A stretch of DNA of 43,853 bases, taken from assembly GCF_007829525.1 (NCBI RefSeq), contig NZ_VLJP01000001.1, positions 22,919 to 66,771 on the forward strand, given 5' to 3'. The notes under the pieces were generated by a model that was not told the origin of the DNA, made no database searches, and saw only the letters and a list, made by a program, of their open reading frames with translations. Source of the stretch: Mesorhizobium sp. J18 (GTDB taxonomy: Bacteria; Pseudomonadota; Alphaproteobacteria; Rhizobiales; Rhizobiaceae). The position numbers and the translations under genes are program-made. Of the stretch, positions 10,090 to 20,585 are shown one piece after another. How positions within the stretch are numbered: the first letter of the stretch is position 1; each line of letters begins with the position of its first letter.

Positions 10090-10959
10090 ATGTCATTCAA
10101 CAAAGCTGCCATGTCCTTCCGGGGCTGCCGGACCTTGCTAGTCACGGCTGCCGCTGTGGCCATGCCGCTTTTCATTTCCGCCTGTGCTTCTTCCGACGAT
10201 GACGTCAATCTCGCCGCTCTTGTCGACCAGACGGAACCGGCGGACGTCTTGTATAATCAGGGCCTTGCCAATCTGAACGCAGGCCGTCTGAAAGAGGCGG
10301 TTGCCAAGTTCGAGGCCATCGACCGCCAGCATCCCTATTCCGAATTCGCCCGCAAGGCACTGATCATGAACACCTTCGCCAATTACCGGCAGGGCAATTA
10401 TGAGGAAGCGGTGACTGCGGGCAAGCGCTATGTCTCGCTCTACCCGACCACGGAAGACGCTGCATATGCGCAATATCTGATCGGCCTCAGCTATCATCGT
10501 CAGATTCGCGACGTGACCCAGGACCAGCGCGAAACGCGGCGCATGATCGAAGCGATGGAGGAGGTCGTCCAGCGCTGGCCCGAATCGGAATATGTCGAGG
10601 ATGCAAAGGCCAAGATCCGCATAGGCCGCGACCAGCTTGCCGGCAAGGAAATGCAGATCGGGCGCTACTATCTCGAAAGACGCGAATATGTCGCTGCCGT
10701 TCGCCGTTTCCGCGGCGTGGTCGAGAATTACGGCAATACCCGACATGTCGAGGAAGCGCTTGCCCGGCTGACGGAAACCTATATGGCAATGGGACTGACC
10801 GGTGAGGCGCAGACGGCGACCGCCGTGCTCGGGCACAACTTCCCGGACAGCCAGTGGTACAAGGATTCCTATGCTCTGCTGCAATCCGGCGGCCTGGAAC
10901 CGCATGAGAACAAGGGTTCCTGGATCTCGAAAGCCGGAGCGCTGATCTTCGGTACCTGA
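10090..10959 (+). CDS. bamD: BamD, outer-membrane assembly lipoprotein
   Basis: Essential lipoprotein of the BAM complex that folds beta-barrel proteins into the outer membrane. I choose the ATG at 10090, which follows GGAGGGG at 10071-10077. The longer frame from 9988 adds 34 residues that would precede the signal peptide. From 10090 it has 289 aa, with a hydrophobic stretch and a lipobox (FISAC) placing the acylated Cys at residue 32. About five TPR-like repeats follow, starting with [19 protein letters not shown]. The lpxC-bamD-recN-ligA order is common in rhizobia. The 205-base gap before it shows no clear promoter or terminator. Confidence 0.93.
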   Translation: MSFNKAAMSFRGCRTLLVTAAAVAMPLFISACASSDDDVNLAALVDQTEPADVLYNQGLANLNAGRLKEAVAKFEAIDRQHPYSEFARKALIMNTFANYRQGNYEEAVTAGKRYVSLYPTTEDAAYAQYLIGLSYHRQIRDVTQDQRETRRMIEAMEEVVQRWPESEYVEDAKAKIRIGRDQLAGKEMQIGRYYLERREYVAAVRRFRGVVENYGNTRHVEEALARLTETYMAMGLTGEAQTATAVLGHNFPDSQWYKDSYALLQSGGLEPHENKGSWISKAGALIFGT

Positions 10960-10973
10960 CGGCGCGGCCGTTC

Positions 10974-12647
10974 ATGCTGTCCCATCTGTCGATCCGTGAT
11001 ATCGTACTGATCGAGCGGCTCGATATCGATTTCGCGTCCGGCCTCTCCGTTCTGACGGGCGAGACCGGGGCCGGAAAATCCATCCTTCTCGATGCCTTGT
11101 CTCTTGCCCTCGGCGCGCGGGGCGATGCCGCGCTCGTGCGCCATGGCGCAGCCCAGGGACAGGTCACGGCCGTCTTTGATGTGCCGCGAAATCATCCGGC
11201 ACGCCTGCTGCTCACCGAAAATGCCATCGACGACGATGGCGACGTCATCCTGCGCCGCGTGCAGACGGCGGATGGGCGCACGCGCGTGTTCATCAACGAT
11301 CAGCCGGCAAGCGTCGGCCTGATGCGCGATATCGGCCGCGCCCTGGTGGAGATACACGGCCAGCATGACGAACGGGCGCTGGTCGATGCCGCCATGCATC
11401 GCGACCTGCTCGATGCGTTCGGCGGCCATATGGGGGCTGTGGAAGAGGTTCGCCGGATCTGGCACGAATGGCGGAAAAGTGAACAGGATTTCGCGCGCCA
11501 CAAGGCCAAGGTCGAGGCTGCCGCCCGCGAGGCTGATTTCCTGCGGGCCGCAGTCGAAGAACTGTCGCGGCTCGATCCGCGGCCGGGCGAGGAGACGGTG
11601 CTTGCCGAGGAACGTGCGGCGATGATGCGGGCGGAGAAGACCGTCGGCGACATTGCCGACGCGCAGGAAATCCTTTCCGGCGCAAATTCGCCGGTGCCAC
11701 AGCTTTCCAGCCTGCTCAGGAGATTACAGCGGAAGGCGCAGGAGGCTCCGGGGCTGCTGGAGCCGATCATCGAACCGCTCGATGCGGCGCTTCTTTCGCT
11801 TGACGCTGCGCAGTCGGAGGTTGAGGCGGCGATGCGCGCTAGCGAGTTCGATCCGCAAAGGCTGGAGCAGGCGGAGGAACGGCTTTTCGCCCTGCGGGCC
11901 GCGGGACGGAAGCACAATGTCGAGGTCGACAAGCTGGCTGAACTGCGTGACCGCATGGATGCCGATCTGGCCGACCTCGATGCCGGCGAGGAAAAGCTGG
12001 AGATCCTGCGCAAAAAGGCGAGCGAGACAAGGGAGGCCTATGACGAGGCTGCCGGCCGGTTGTCGCAACTGCGCGCCGCCGCCGCCGAGGCGCTGATGCA
12101 GGCCGTCATGCAGGAATTGCCGGCGCTGAAGCTGGAGCGGGCCCGTTTCATCGTGGAGATATCCAGCGAGCCGGATGACCGTGGCGAGGGCGGCATAGAT
12201 CGCGTGGAATTCTGGGTGCAGACCAATCCGGGCACGCGGCCCGGCCCCATCATGAAGGTTGCTTCCGGCGGCGAGCTTTCCCGCTTTCTGCTGGCATTGA
12301 AAGTGGCGCTTGCCGACCGTGGCTCGGCGCCGACGCTGGTCTTCGACGAAATCGACATGGGTGTCGGCGGGGCGGTCGCGGACGCCATCGGACAGCGGCT
12401 TGCACGGCTCGCAAGGCGCATCCAGGTGCTCACGGTCACCCATGCACCACAGGTCGCCGCTCGCGCGAATACGCATTACCTGATTTCCAAGTCCGGCGGT
12501 GCAGACCGTGTTTCGACCGGGGTGATGGAAATCGATCGCGCCGCACGGCAGGAGGAGATAGCCCGCATGCTTGCCGGCGCCACGGTGACCGACGAGGCGA
12601 GGGCGGCTGCCGAACGCTTGTTGCGGGAGAATGCGGCAGCAGGCTAA
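10974..12647 (+). CDS. recN: RecN, SMC-like DNA repair ATPase
   Basis: Cytoplasmic SMC-family protein that holds broken DNA ends or sister chromosomes during double-strand break repair. 557 aa. The Walker A motif GETGAGKS is at residues 29-36. Long helical, charged coiled-coil arms span about 150-370. The ABC signature SGGELSRF is near 431, Walker B LVFDEIDMG near 454, and the H-loop TVTHAPQVA near 484. It starts 14 bases after bamD and 49 bases before ligA, so co-transcription with both is likely. No LexA-type box is obvious in the short gap, consistent with read-through from upstream. Confidence 0.96.
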   Translation: MLSHLSIRDIVLIERLDIDFASGLSVLTGETGAGKSILLDALSLALGARGDAALVRHGAAQGQVTAVFDVPRNHPARLLLTENAIDDDGDVILRRVQTADGRTRVFINDQPASVGLMRDIGRALVEIHGQHDERALVDAAMHRDLLDAFGGHMGAVEEVRRIWHEWRKSEQDFARHKAKVEAAAREADFLRAAVEELSRLDPRPGEETVLAEERAAMMRAEKTVGDIADAQEILSGANSPVPQLSSLLRRLQRKAQEAPGLLEPIIEPLDAALLSLDAAQSEVEAAMRASEFDPQRLEQAEERLFALRAAGRKHNVEVDKLAELRDRMDADLADLDAGEEKLEILRKKASETREAYDEAAGRLSQLRAAAAEALMQAVMQELPALKLERARFIVEISSEPDDRGEGGIDRVEFWVQTNPGTRPGPIMKVASGGELSRFLLALKVALADRGSAPTLVFDEIDMGVGGAVADAIGQRLARLARRIQVLTVTHAPQVAARANTHYLISKSGGADRVSTGVMEIDRAARQEEIARMLAGATVTDEARAAAERLLRENAAAG

Positions 12648-12660
12648 ATCCAAGCTATAG

Positions 12661-14808
<2,148 letters not shown>

Positions 14809-14881
14809 GATTTCCATTTTTCACCGCGCCCGGTGATCCATCAAACGCGCTTCAGCCTTACCTCAACGGAATTGATGTGAC

Positions 14882-14900
14882 AGGTCAGATTTCCTGACCT
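14882..14900. promoter_or_regulatory. Perfect inverted repeat upstream of azlC
   Basis: AGGTCAG (14882-14888) and CTGACCT (14894-14900) form a perfect 7-bp dyad with a 5-base centre, 27 bases before the azlC start. Size and position fit a dimeric repressor or Lrp-type operator. There is no T-run on the plus strand, so it is unlikely to terminate ligA. Confidence 0.4.
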
Positions 14901-14926
14901 AAACCAGAAATCTTCCGGGAGTTTTC

Positions 14927-15658
14927 ATGAGCGTCGAAGCGGTCTCCGAGATGTCGCGAAGGAATGAATTCGTCGACGGCATGCGCAGGTCTGTGCCTGT
15001 CATCGTCGCCTCGGCACCGTTCGGCATTCTTTTCGGAGCCCTGGCGATCGACAACGGATTTACGGTTTTTGAAGCCCTGCTCATGAGCGCGACCATCTTT
15101 GCCGGTGCCAGCCAGATGGTCGGGCTCAACCTGTTCGACGAGAAGATCGCGCCCTGGGTGATCGTGCTGTCGATCTTCGCCGTCAATTTCCGCCACGTCC
15201 TCTATTCGGCGGCTGTGGGCAGGCATATCCGCCATTGGCCGTTTTTGCAGAAGGCCGTGGCCTTCTTCTTTCTTGTCGATCCGCAATATGCCGAGAGCGA
15301 AAGGCGGGCCGTAAAAGGCGAGCCGATCAGCTTTGCCTGGTATTTCGGCATGGGCATACCGATCTATGTTTTCTGGAACACCGCTACGGTTCTGGGCGCG
15401 CTTTTCGGCCGGCTTGTTCCCGATTTCGAAGCGCTTGGCATCGATTTCCTTCTGACGATCTACTTTCTCGGGCTTGTGATGGAATTCCGTGACAGGTCGC
15501 TTTTCCTGCCCGTGGTCGCGGCGAGCACGATCGTTTCGGTGCTCGCCTATGATACGATCGGATCGCCCTGGCATGTTTCGGTCGGCGCGCTTGCCGGCAT
15601 CGTGGTGGCGGTTCTGGCCCCGATAGGGAATGGTGAGAAAGGCGATAAAGCACCATGA
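14927..15658 (+). CDS. azlC: AzlC-family branched-chain amino acid exporter, large subunit
   Basis: Inner-membrane protein of the AzlC/YgaZ family, which with a small AzlD/YgaH partner exports branched-chain or related amino acids. 243 aa with several hydrophobic segments. The family stretch APFGILFGALAIDNG lies near residue 25, followed by ATIFAGASQMVGL and NFRHVLYSA. The start ATG follows GGGAG with 6 bases between. The stop overlaps the azlD start by 4 bases. The substrate cannot be told from sequence. An inverted repeat upstream may be its operator. Confidence 0.9.
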   Translation: MSVEAVSEMSRRNEFVDGMRRSVPVIVASAPFGILFGALAIDNGFTVFEALLMSATIFAGASQMVGLNLFDEKIAPWVIVLSIFAVNFRHVLYSAAVGRHIRHWPFLQKAVAFFFLVDPQYAESERRAVKGEPISFAWYFGMGIPIYVFWNTATVLGALFGRLVPDFEALGIDFLLTIYFLGLVMEFRDRSLFLPVVAASTIVSVLAYDTIGSPWHVSVGALAGIVVAVLAPIGNGEKGDKAP

Positions 15659-15951
15659 GCACGACGGTTGCGATCATCCTTGCAGGTGCCGTGCTGACCT
15701 ATCTGACGCGCGCCGGCGGGCATATGGTGCTCTCACGTTTCGAGCGCATCCACCCGAGAGTAGAAGCGGCGCTCAACGCCGTGCCTGCCGCTGTCCTGAC
15801 CACGCTCGTCGCGCCGGCCGTCTATCACGGAGGTCCGGCGGAGATCGGAGCCCTGCTTATTGCCGGGATCGTCGCGCTACGCGCCAGTATGATGACGATG
15901 TTTCTGAGCGGAGCGGCGGTGCTGATCCTGCTCAGATACTTGCTGCATTAG
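15655..15951 (+). CDS. azlD: AzlD-family transporter small subunit
   Basis: 98-aa, very hydrophobic protein with three predicted membrane segments and the N-terminal AzlD-type segment LTYLTRAGGHMVLSRF. It is the small partner of AzlC and is translationally coupled to it by an ATGA overlap. The stop codon lies 11 bases from the end of the convergent pepP gene, and no terminator separates them. Confidence 0.88.
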   Translation: MSTTVAIILAGAVLTYLTRAGGHMVLSRFERIHPRVEAALNAVPAAVLTTLVAPAVYHGGPAEIGALLIAGIVALRASMMTMFLSGAAVLILLRYLLH

Positions 15952-15962
15952 CCATCCCGCAT

Positions 15963-17792
15963 TTATGCCAAAGGCTCTGTCGCCTTCTCCAGCCAGGCCA
16001 GGGCCTCGCCGTCCAGCATCGGGCCGATCTCCTCCCGCACGCGGCGGTGATAAGCGTCGAGCCAGTCGCGCTCCTCGGCGGTCAGGAGTTCAGTTTTGAC
16101 GAGCCTGCGGTCGAAGGGCACGAGCGTCAGCGTCTCGAAACCGTGCATTTCGATATCGCCGCCGGGCACCGGCTCTGCCGGCGTGACGACGATCAGGTTT
16201 TCCATGCGGATGCCGTAGGCTCCTTCCTTGTAGTAGCCGGGCTCGTTCGAGACGATCATGCCCGGCAGCAGTTTTTCGTTCCCGGTCTTGGCAATGCGCT
16301 GCGGCCCCTCATGGACCGAAAGATAGGAGCCGACGCCATGGCCGGTGCCGTGGCCGTAGTCGAGTCCCGCCTTCCACAGGGCCATGCGCGCGACCACGTC
16401 GATGTCCATGCCGCGCGTACCGGCGGGAAAGCGCAGCATGGAAATGCCGATCATGCCTTTCAGCACCAGCGTTGCGCGCTCGCGCATCTCTCCGCTCGGC
16501 GCGCCAATGGCGACCGTGCGGGTGATGTCAGTTGTTCCGTCCTCGTATTGGGCACCGGAATCGATCAGATAAAGCTCGCCGTCTCCGAGCATGCGATTGG
16601 TGTCCGTGGTGACGCGGTAGTGGATGATCGCGCCATTGGGACCGGCTCCGGATATCGTGTCGAAGGAGATGTCGCGCAGGGGCATCTGCATTTCCTGACC
16701 CGTATGGATGCGGATTTCCTCCAGCTTCCTGGCAACCGTGATCTCGTCGACCGTTCCGCCCGGCTGAGCATCAAGCCAGCATAGGAAGCGGCAGACCGCT
16801 GCGCCATCGCGCCGATGGGCGGCACGCGCGCCCGCCAGCTCGGCCTCGTTCTTCGTTGCGCGCGGCAGGCGGGCGGGATCGGGCATGTTGACGACGGAGC
16901 CGCACGTCTTCTCCACGATCCGCCGGAGCTGGTCGGCGGCAAGCGAAGGGTCGAGGCCGATTTTGCCGCCACCGGATGCCAGCTTCTCCAGTTCCCGTTC
17001 CAATGAGGATGGAGGAAGAAGGTCGGCGAGCTGTGTCAGATAGGCTTCGGTCTCGCGGGGAAGCTTGCGCTTGTCCATGAACAGGCGCGGCAAGCCTTCC
17101 GGCGATATGACGGCGAAACCGAGCGCAAGCGGCGTGTGCGGAACGTCGGCGCCGCGTATGTTGAAGGCCCAGGCCAGCGACGACGGATCGGTGAGAACCG
17201 TGTGATCCGCGCCTGCATCCCGGACGGCCGATGCAAGGCGCGCCAGCTTCTCCCTGGCGCCTTCCCCCGCATGCTGTTGCGCGTGAATGCTGACAGGTTC
17301 CAGCGGCGGGGAGGGCTGGTCGTCCCACATCTCATCGACGGGATTGCCGTCGACGGCCACGAGTTCGCATCCCTTGCTTTCAAGAGCCTCCTCGAGTTTG
17401 CCGATCTCGGAGATCGTGTGCAGCCATGGGTCGAAACCGATCCGCGTCCCCGCGCTGAGATTGTCGCTCATCCATTTGCGGGGCGGATTGTCGACAAGGC
17501 TCTCAATGGTGAAGATTTTCGGATCGGTCTGCGCGCGAGCCTGCAAGGTGTAGCGGCCATCGACGAACAGGATTGCCCTGTCGCGCAGGATGAGAGCTAC
17601 GCCGGCCGAACCGGTGAAGCCCGTCAGCCAACGCAACCGCTCGGAACGTGGCGCGACATATTCGCCCTGATGCTCGTCGGCCCGGGGCACGAGAAAACCG
17701 TCGAGCCCCATGCTGGAGAGGCGTCCACGCAGATGGGCGACTCGCGGCGCGCCTTGCGCCGGGTCCGAGATGACGTCGAAACACTGGAACAT
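15963..17792 (-). CDS. pepP: Xaa-Pro aminopeptidase, long M24B form
   Basis: Cytoplasmic metallopeptidase that removes an N-terminal residue preceding proline. I start it at the ATG whose complement is at 17790-17792 (MFQCFDVISDP), giving 609 aa, the length of the long three-domain bacterial/eukaryotic P-type enzymes. The longer frame to 17912 adds a Cys/Arg-rich stretch that looks non-coding. Two creatinase N domains come first. The C-terminal pita-bread fold shows the metal-ligand motifs YLIDSGAQYEDGTTDITRT, GHGTGHGVGSYLSVHEGP and VSNEPGYY. The 3' end meets azlD head-on. The exact gene symbol is uncertain; the activity class is secure. Confidence 0.9.
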   Translation of the reverse strand: MFQCFDVISDPAQGAPRVAHLRGRLSSMGLDGFLVPRADEHQGEYVAPRSERLRWLTGFTGSAGVALILRDRAILFVDGRYTLQARAQTDPKIFTIESLVDNPPRKWMSDNLSAGTRIGFDPWLHTISEIGKLEEALESKGCELVAVDGNPVDEMWDDQPSPPLEPVSIHAQQHAGEGAREKLARLASAVRDAGADHTVLTDPSSLAWAFNIRGADVPHTPLALGFAVISPEGLPRLFMDKRKLPRETEAYLTQLADLLPPSSLERELEKLASGGGKIGLDPSLAADQLRRIVEKTCGSVVNMPDPARLPRATKNEAELAGARAAHRRDGAAVCRFLCWLDAQPGGTVDEITVARKLEEIRIHTGQEMQMPLRDISFDTISGAGPNGAIIHYRVTTDTNRMLGDGELYLIDSGAQYEDGTTDITRTVAIGAPSGEMRERATLVLKGMIGISMLRFPAGTRGMDIDVVARMALWKAGLDYGHGTGHGVGSYLSVHEGPQRIAKTGNEKLLPGMIVSNEPGYYKEGAYGIRMENLIVVTPAEPVPGGDIEMHGFETLTLVPFDRRLVKTELLTAEERDWLDAYHRRVREEIGPMLDGEALAWLEKATEPLA

Positions 17793-17895
17793 GGATTCGG
17801 TCCGGATGCGGTTGGAAATGCCGAAACCTAGCCGCCGCCGCCTTCCAGTGCAACGAAAAGGCAGATTGTCCGTCACTTGTGCAGGCTGTGCGTTT

Positions 17896-17927
17896 TTGCA
17901 GTGCAATATCATGTTCGCATATGCAAA
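17896..17927. promoter_or_regulatory. Pair of palindromes in the pepP/DUF1127-like divergent gap
   Basis: The 232-base divergent gap contains a perfect 11-base palindrome, TTGCAGTGCAA (17896-17906). About 20 bases away (centre to centre) is a near-palindrome, TTCGCATATGCAAA (17914-17927). This two-helical-turn spacing of TGC/GCA-rich dyads suggests tandem sites for a dimeric regulator. The regulator is not identifiable from sequence. Confidence 0.4.
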
Positions 17928-18024
17928 ATCAGATTGCTGCCATGCACAATGAGCAGTGGTGATTTAGGTCAGCAATGCTTACCTTCCATCATGTGGATGG
18001 TTGTGATGGCAAGGAGATCTTCCA

Positions 18025-18210
18025 ATGGCCCGGAATGCGAAACATGGATTTTTCCGTAACGCCATGGCCGCGCTCATCGCCGCGCGCGAGAAGCAGGCGA
18101 GCCGCTATGTGAGCGGCGCTCTGCTGATGCTCGATGACGAGACGCTGAAGGCACATGGATATTCGCGTGCAGAACTGAAGCAGCGCGGCGGCGCTTATCA
18201 CATGTTCTGA
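18025..18210 (+). CDS. Small DUF1127-like protein
   Basis: 61-aa basic protein (MARNAKHGFFRN...). The second half, LLMLDDETLKAHGYSRAEL, resembles the DUF1127/YjiS C-terminal motif, a helix with Leu-Asp-Asp and Gly-x-Ser-Arg. In other alphaproteobacteria, small DUF1127 proteins bind RNA or influence phosphate and carbon metabolism, but I do not assign a function here. A strong ribosome site, AAGGAGA (18011-18017), stands 7 bases before the ATG, and a good terminator follows at 18233. It is therefore very likely a real monocistronic gene. Divergent from pepP across a palindrome-rich gap. Confidence 0.75.
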   Translation: MARNAKHGFFRNAMAALIAAREKQASRYVSGALLMLDDETLKAHGYSRAELKQRGGAYHMF

Positions 18211-18232
18211 CCACCGCTTGATATGCGGCATC

Positions 18233-18267
18233 GGAAAGGCGGCTTCATGGGCCGCCTTTCCTGTTTT
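18233..18267 (+). terminator. Intrinsic terminator, probably bidirectional
   Basis: GGAAAGGCGGC (18233-18243) pairs perfectly with GCCGCCTTTCC (18251-18261) over a 7-base loop and is followed by TGTTTT. It lies between the small gene at 18025 and the end of convergent prmA (18272), so it may serve both. Confidence 0.85.
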
Positions 18268-18271
18268 GGGG

Positions 18272-19144
18272 TCAGCGTTTCATATGAATGGTCACCCAGC
18301 CTTCGCGATGGGTGGTTCGCATATGGCGGAAGTCCTGGCCTACATAGGCAGCGACAACAGCATCCCGTTGGCGATCGAGAATGCCTGAAAGGATGATCGA
18401 TCCGCCGGGCGCGAGATGGCGGGCCATTTCCGGCGCCAGGCGCATCAGCGGCCGCGCCAGAATATTGGCGACGATCAGATCGAAGGGTGCGCGTTCCGCG
18501 AATATGCGATGATGGAATCCGGCCGCCGTCTCGGCCGTCACCCAGCGTGCGACCCTATTGAGCCGGACATTCTCGCGCGCCACACGTGTAGCGATTGGAT
18601 CAATGTCCGTAGCGAGCACGGATATGTGCGCCAGCTTGGCCAGCGCGATCGCAAGCACCGCGCTTCCGGTCCCGAGGTCCAGGGCGTTGCGCGGCCGCTC
18701 GCGCTTCATGACGTCGGAAATCATTTCGAGACAGCCCGCGGTGGTGCCGTGATGGCCAGTGCCGAAGGCAAGCCCGGCCTCGATCTCGATGGCGAATTCG
18801 CCAGGCCGGGCTTGGTCACGCTCATGCGAGCCATGCAGGAAAAAGCGGCCGGCGCGCACGGCACTGAGGCCCTGCAGGGAATGCGCCACCCAGTCGATCT
18901 CGGGCAGGATTTCGCGCTCGATGGAAAGCGGCGCGCCCGGGCCGGCAATCGCTTTGCGCATGCGCTGCATGATCTCGTCGACATCGTCACCAGCATAAAG
19001 CGAGACCTCGAAAAGCTGCCGTTCCTCGTCGGTCTCCGTGATGGCCAGCGGCAGACCGTCATCCTCGAAATCGCGTTCGAGCGTCTGGTAGATGCGTTCC
19101 GCTTCCGGGCGCGGCGCGGTGAGAAAAAGACGGTTCTGGGTCAC
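18272..19144 (-). CDS. prmA: PrmA, ribosomal protein L11 methyltransferase
   Basis: SAM-dependent enzyme that trimethylates ribosomal protein L11. 290 aa. The C-terminal Rossmann domain has motif [15 protein letters not shown], then [17 protein letters not shown], and [20 protein letters not shown], where the N-I-L-A block is diagnostic of PrmA. The substrate-recognition N-terminal domain precedes it. The gene begins with GTG (complement of 19142-19144), supported by GGAG 9 bases upstream. It starts 19 bases after the SCO1 gene, so co-transcription is likely. Confidence 0.94.
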   Translation of the reverse strand: MTQNRLFLTAPRPEAERIYQTLERDFEDDGLPLAITETDEERQLFEVSLYAGDDVDEIMQRMRKAIAGPGAPLSIEREILPEIDWVAHSLQGLSAVRAGRFFLHGSHERDQARPGEFAIEIEAGLAFGTGHHGTTAGCLEMISDVMKRERPRNALDLGTGSAVLAIALAKLAHISVLATDIDPIATRVARENVRLNRVARWVTAETAAGFHHRIFAERAPFDLIVANILARPLMRLAPEMARHLAPGGSIILSGILDRQRDAVVAAYVGQDFRHMRTTHREGWVTIHMKR

Positions 19145-19163
19145 GGAGCAGACTCCGCCGGGT

Positions 19164-19742
19164 TCATGCGCCGTCTGCCAGCCGTTTCAGCTTGGCAAGG
19201 GCAGTTTCCGGGTTTTCCTCATAGGCGATCGTGCCGGCGAAAGCCCCATCCTTATCCAGCAGGAGAACGGACGCCGTATGGTCCATCGTGTAATCGCCGT
19301 CCTCCAGCTCCACCTTACGGGCATAGATGCCGAAAGACTTCGCCATGGCCGCTACCTTGTCCGGCTCGCCGGTGATACCCTTGATGCGGTCGGAGACGTT
19401 GCTGACGTAATTGCCGAGCACTTCCGGCGTGTCCCGTTCGGGATCGATGGAAATGAAATAGGCCTGGATGTTCTCGCCGTCATTGCCCAGTTGCTTCAGC
19501 CAGCCGTCCAGCTCGAACAGCGTCGTGGGACAAACTTCGGGGCAATGGGTGAAGCCGAAGAAAAGTGCCGTCGGGTGGCCCCGGAACGCGGCTTCTGTAA
19601 TCGGCTCTCCGTTCTGATCGACCAGCTCGAAAGGCGCGCCATAGGCATCGCCGGAATTGCGCGCATCATACCATTGGTAGGTAAGGGCGCCGACGCTGGC
19701 TGCCATAACCACAAGGATGCCGATGAGGATATAGCGCATCAT
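19164..19742 (-). CDS. SCO1/SenC-family copper chaperone
   Basis: Membrane-anchored thioredoxin-fold protein that delivers copper to the CuA centre of cytochrome c oxidase, or acts as a thiol reductase, on the periplasmic side. 192 aa with an N-terminal anchor at about residues 3-22. The copper site is visible: C67 and C71 in [10 protein letters not shown], and H155 in MDHTASVLL. It starts at a doubled ATG (the second is equally possible). No cytochrome oxidase genes are in the window. It follows the 53-aa membrane peptide by 15 bases and precedes prmA. Confidence 0.92.
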   Translation of the reverse strand: MMRYILIGILVVMAASVGALTYQWYDARNSGDAYGAPFELVDQNGEPITEAAFRGHPTALFFGFTHCPEVCPTTLFELDGWLKQLGNDGENIQAYFISIDPERDTPEVLGNYVSNVSDRIKGITGEPDKVAAMAKSFGIYARKVELEDGDYTMDHTASVLLLDKDGAFAGTIAYEENPETALAKLKRLADGA

Positions 19743-19757
19743 GAGGGTAGGATCTTT

Positions 19758-19919
19758 CTAGAAGCACCAGGCGAGGCCGGACTCAACCAGCGTCATGAAG
19801 ATGCGGGCGCCGTTGTCCATCCACATGGCAAAGGCGATGCCCGTTAGCGCAGAAAGCGCCAGTGCCGTGCCGCTGATCACGAGTGTCTTGCGCAACGCAA
19901 TGGACCTGACTTGTCTCAT
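19758..19919 (-). CDS. 53-aa single-pass membrane or exported peptide, unknown function
   Basis: The frame MRQVRSIALRK... has a basic start, a hydrophobic helix (TLVISGTALALSALTGIAFAMW) and a short tail ending GLAWCF. It could be a signal anchor or a cleaved signal sequence (A-F-A). The start is the ATG complementary to 19917-19919; longer frames begin with Cys/Arg-rich sequence that looks non-coding. It lies 15 bases before the SCO1 gene in the same direction, so a link to copper or oxidase assembly is possible. That is inference from position only. Confidence 0.6.
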   Translation of the reverse strand: MRQVRSIALRKTLVISGTALALSALTGIAFAMWMDNGARIFMTLVESGLAWCF

Positions 19920-20055
19920 GACGGAATGATAGCGTCTTGCCGTCGTGCCGGAAATACGCCTGTTTGCCGCAACGCAGGCGCGCCATTTGCACTTGTATTC
20001 GGATATGGTGCAACCAATCTGTCGCCGCAATGGCTTTCTTCAAGGATGGATACGC

Positions 20056-20547
20056 ATGGCACGTCTTGTCATCGCGATCATGGCCGTGGTCATGATTGTC
20101 ACGCTTCTGCTTCCCGCTCGCTCGGAAGAGGTGGGAAAGGTCGGCGTCGACTGGTTCGGCAACGACATCGTCATAGAGGCGATCACCGATCCGAAGGTGC
20201 AGGGGGTGACCTGCCATGTCTCCTATTTCGACCGCAGCGTCATCGACCGGCTGAAGAAAGGGAATTGGTTCGAAGACCCGTCCAATTCCTCCATTTCCTG
20301 CCGGCAGACCGGCCCGATCGTCATCGGCGATATCGAACTCGACAGGGAAGGCGAGGAGGTCTTCAGCCAGAATATCAGCCTGATATGGAAGCATCAGGTG
20401 GTCAACCGCATTTACGACAAGGAAAACGACACGCTGGTCTATCTGTCGCATTCGCGTCAGGTGCAGGACGGCTCGGCCAAGATGGCGATCTCGACCGTGC
20501 CGCTCTACGGCCAGAAGGTCGAGTGGGTGCAGGGCAAGCCGGAATAG
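20056..20547 (+). CDS. creA: CreA family protein
   Basis: 163-aa exported protein of the CreA family (function unknown; in E. coli creA sits beside creBCD). I start at the ATG at 20056 after AAGGA, giving MARLVIAIMAVV and a clear signal peptide ending near residue 21. Family segments present are GNDIVIEAITDPKVQGVTCH, SYFDRSVIDRLKKGNWFEDP and NSSISCRQTGPI, with two conserved cysteines in the mature part. Diverges from the 53-aa/SCO1/prmA group with 136 bases between them. Confidence 0.9.
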   Translation: MARLVIAIMAVVMIVTLLLPARSEEVGKVGVDWFGNDIVIEAITDPKVQGVTCHVSYFDRSVIDRLKKGNWFEDPSNSSISCRQTGPIVIGDIELDREGEEVFSQNISLIWKHQVVNRIYDKENDTLVYLSHSRQVQDGSAKMAISTVPLYGQKVEWVQGKPE

Positions 20548-20585
20548 GTCTTGCCGGGCCGGTCCGCCAGGCGTAGGGCGGAGAC

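Noticed and set aside
15630-16784. 384-codon plus-strand open frame
   Set aside because: It overlaps azlD in another frame and is antisense to the aminopeptidase metal-binding domain.
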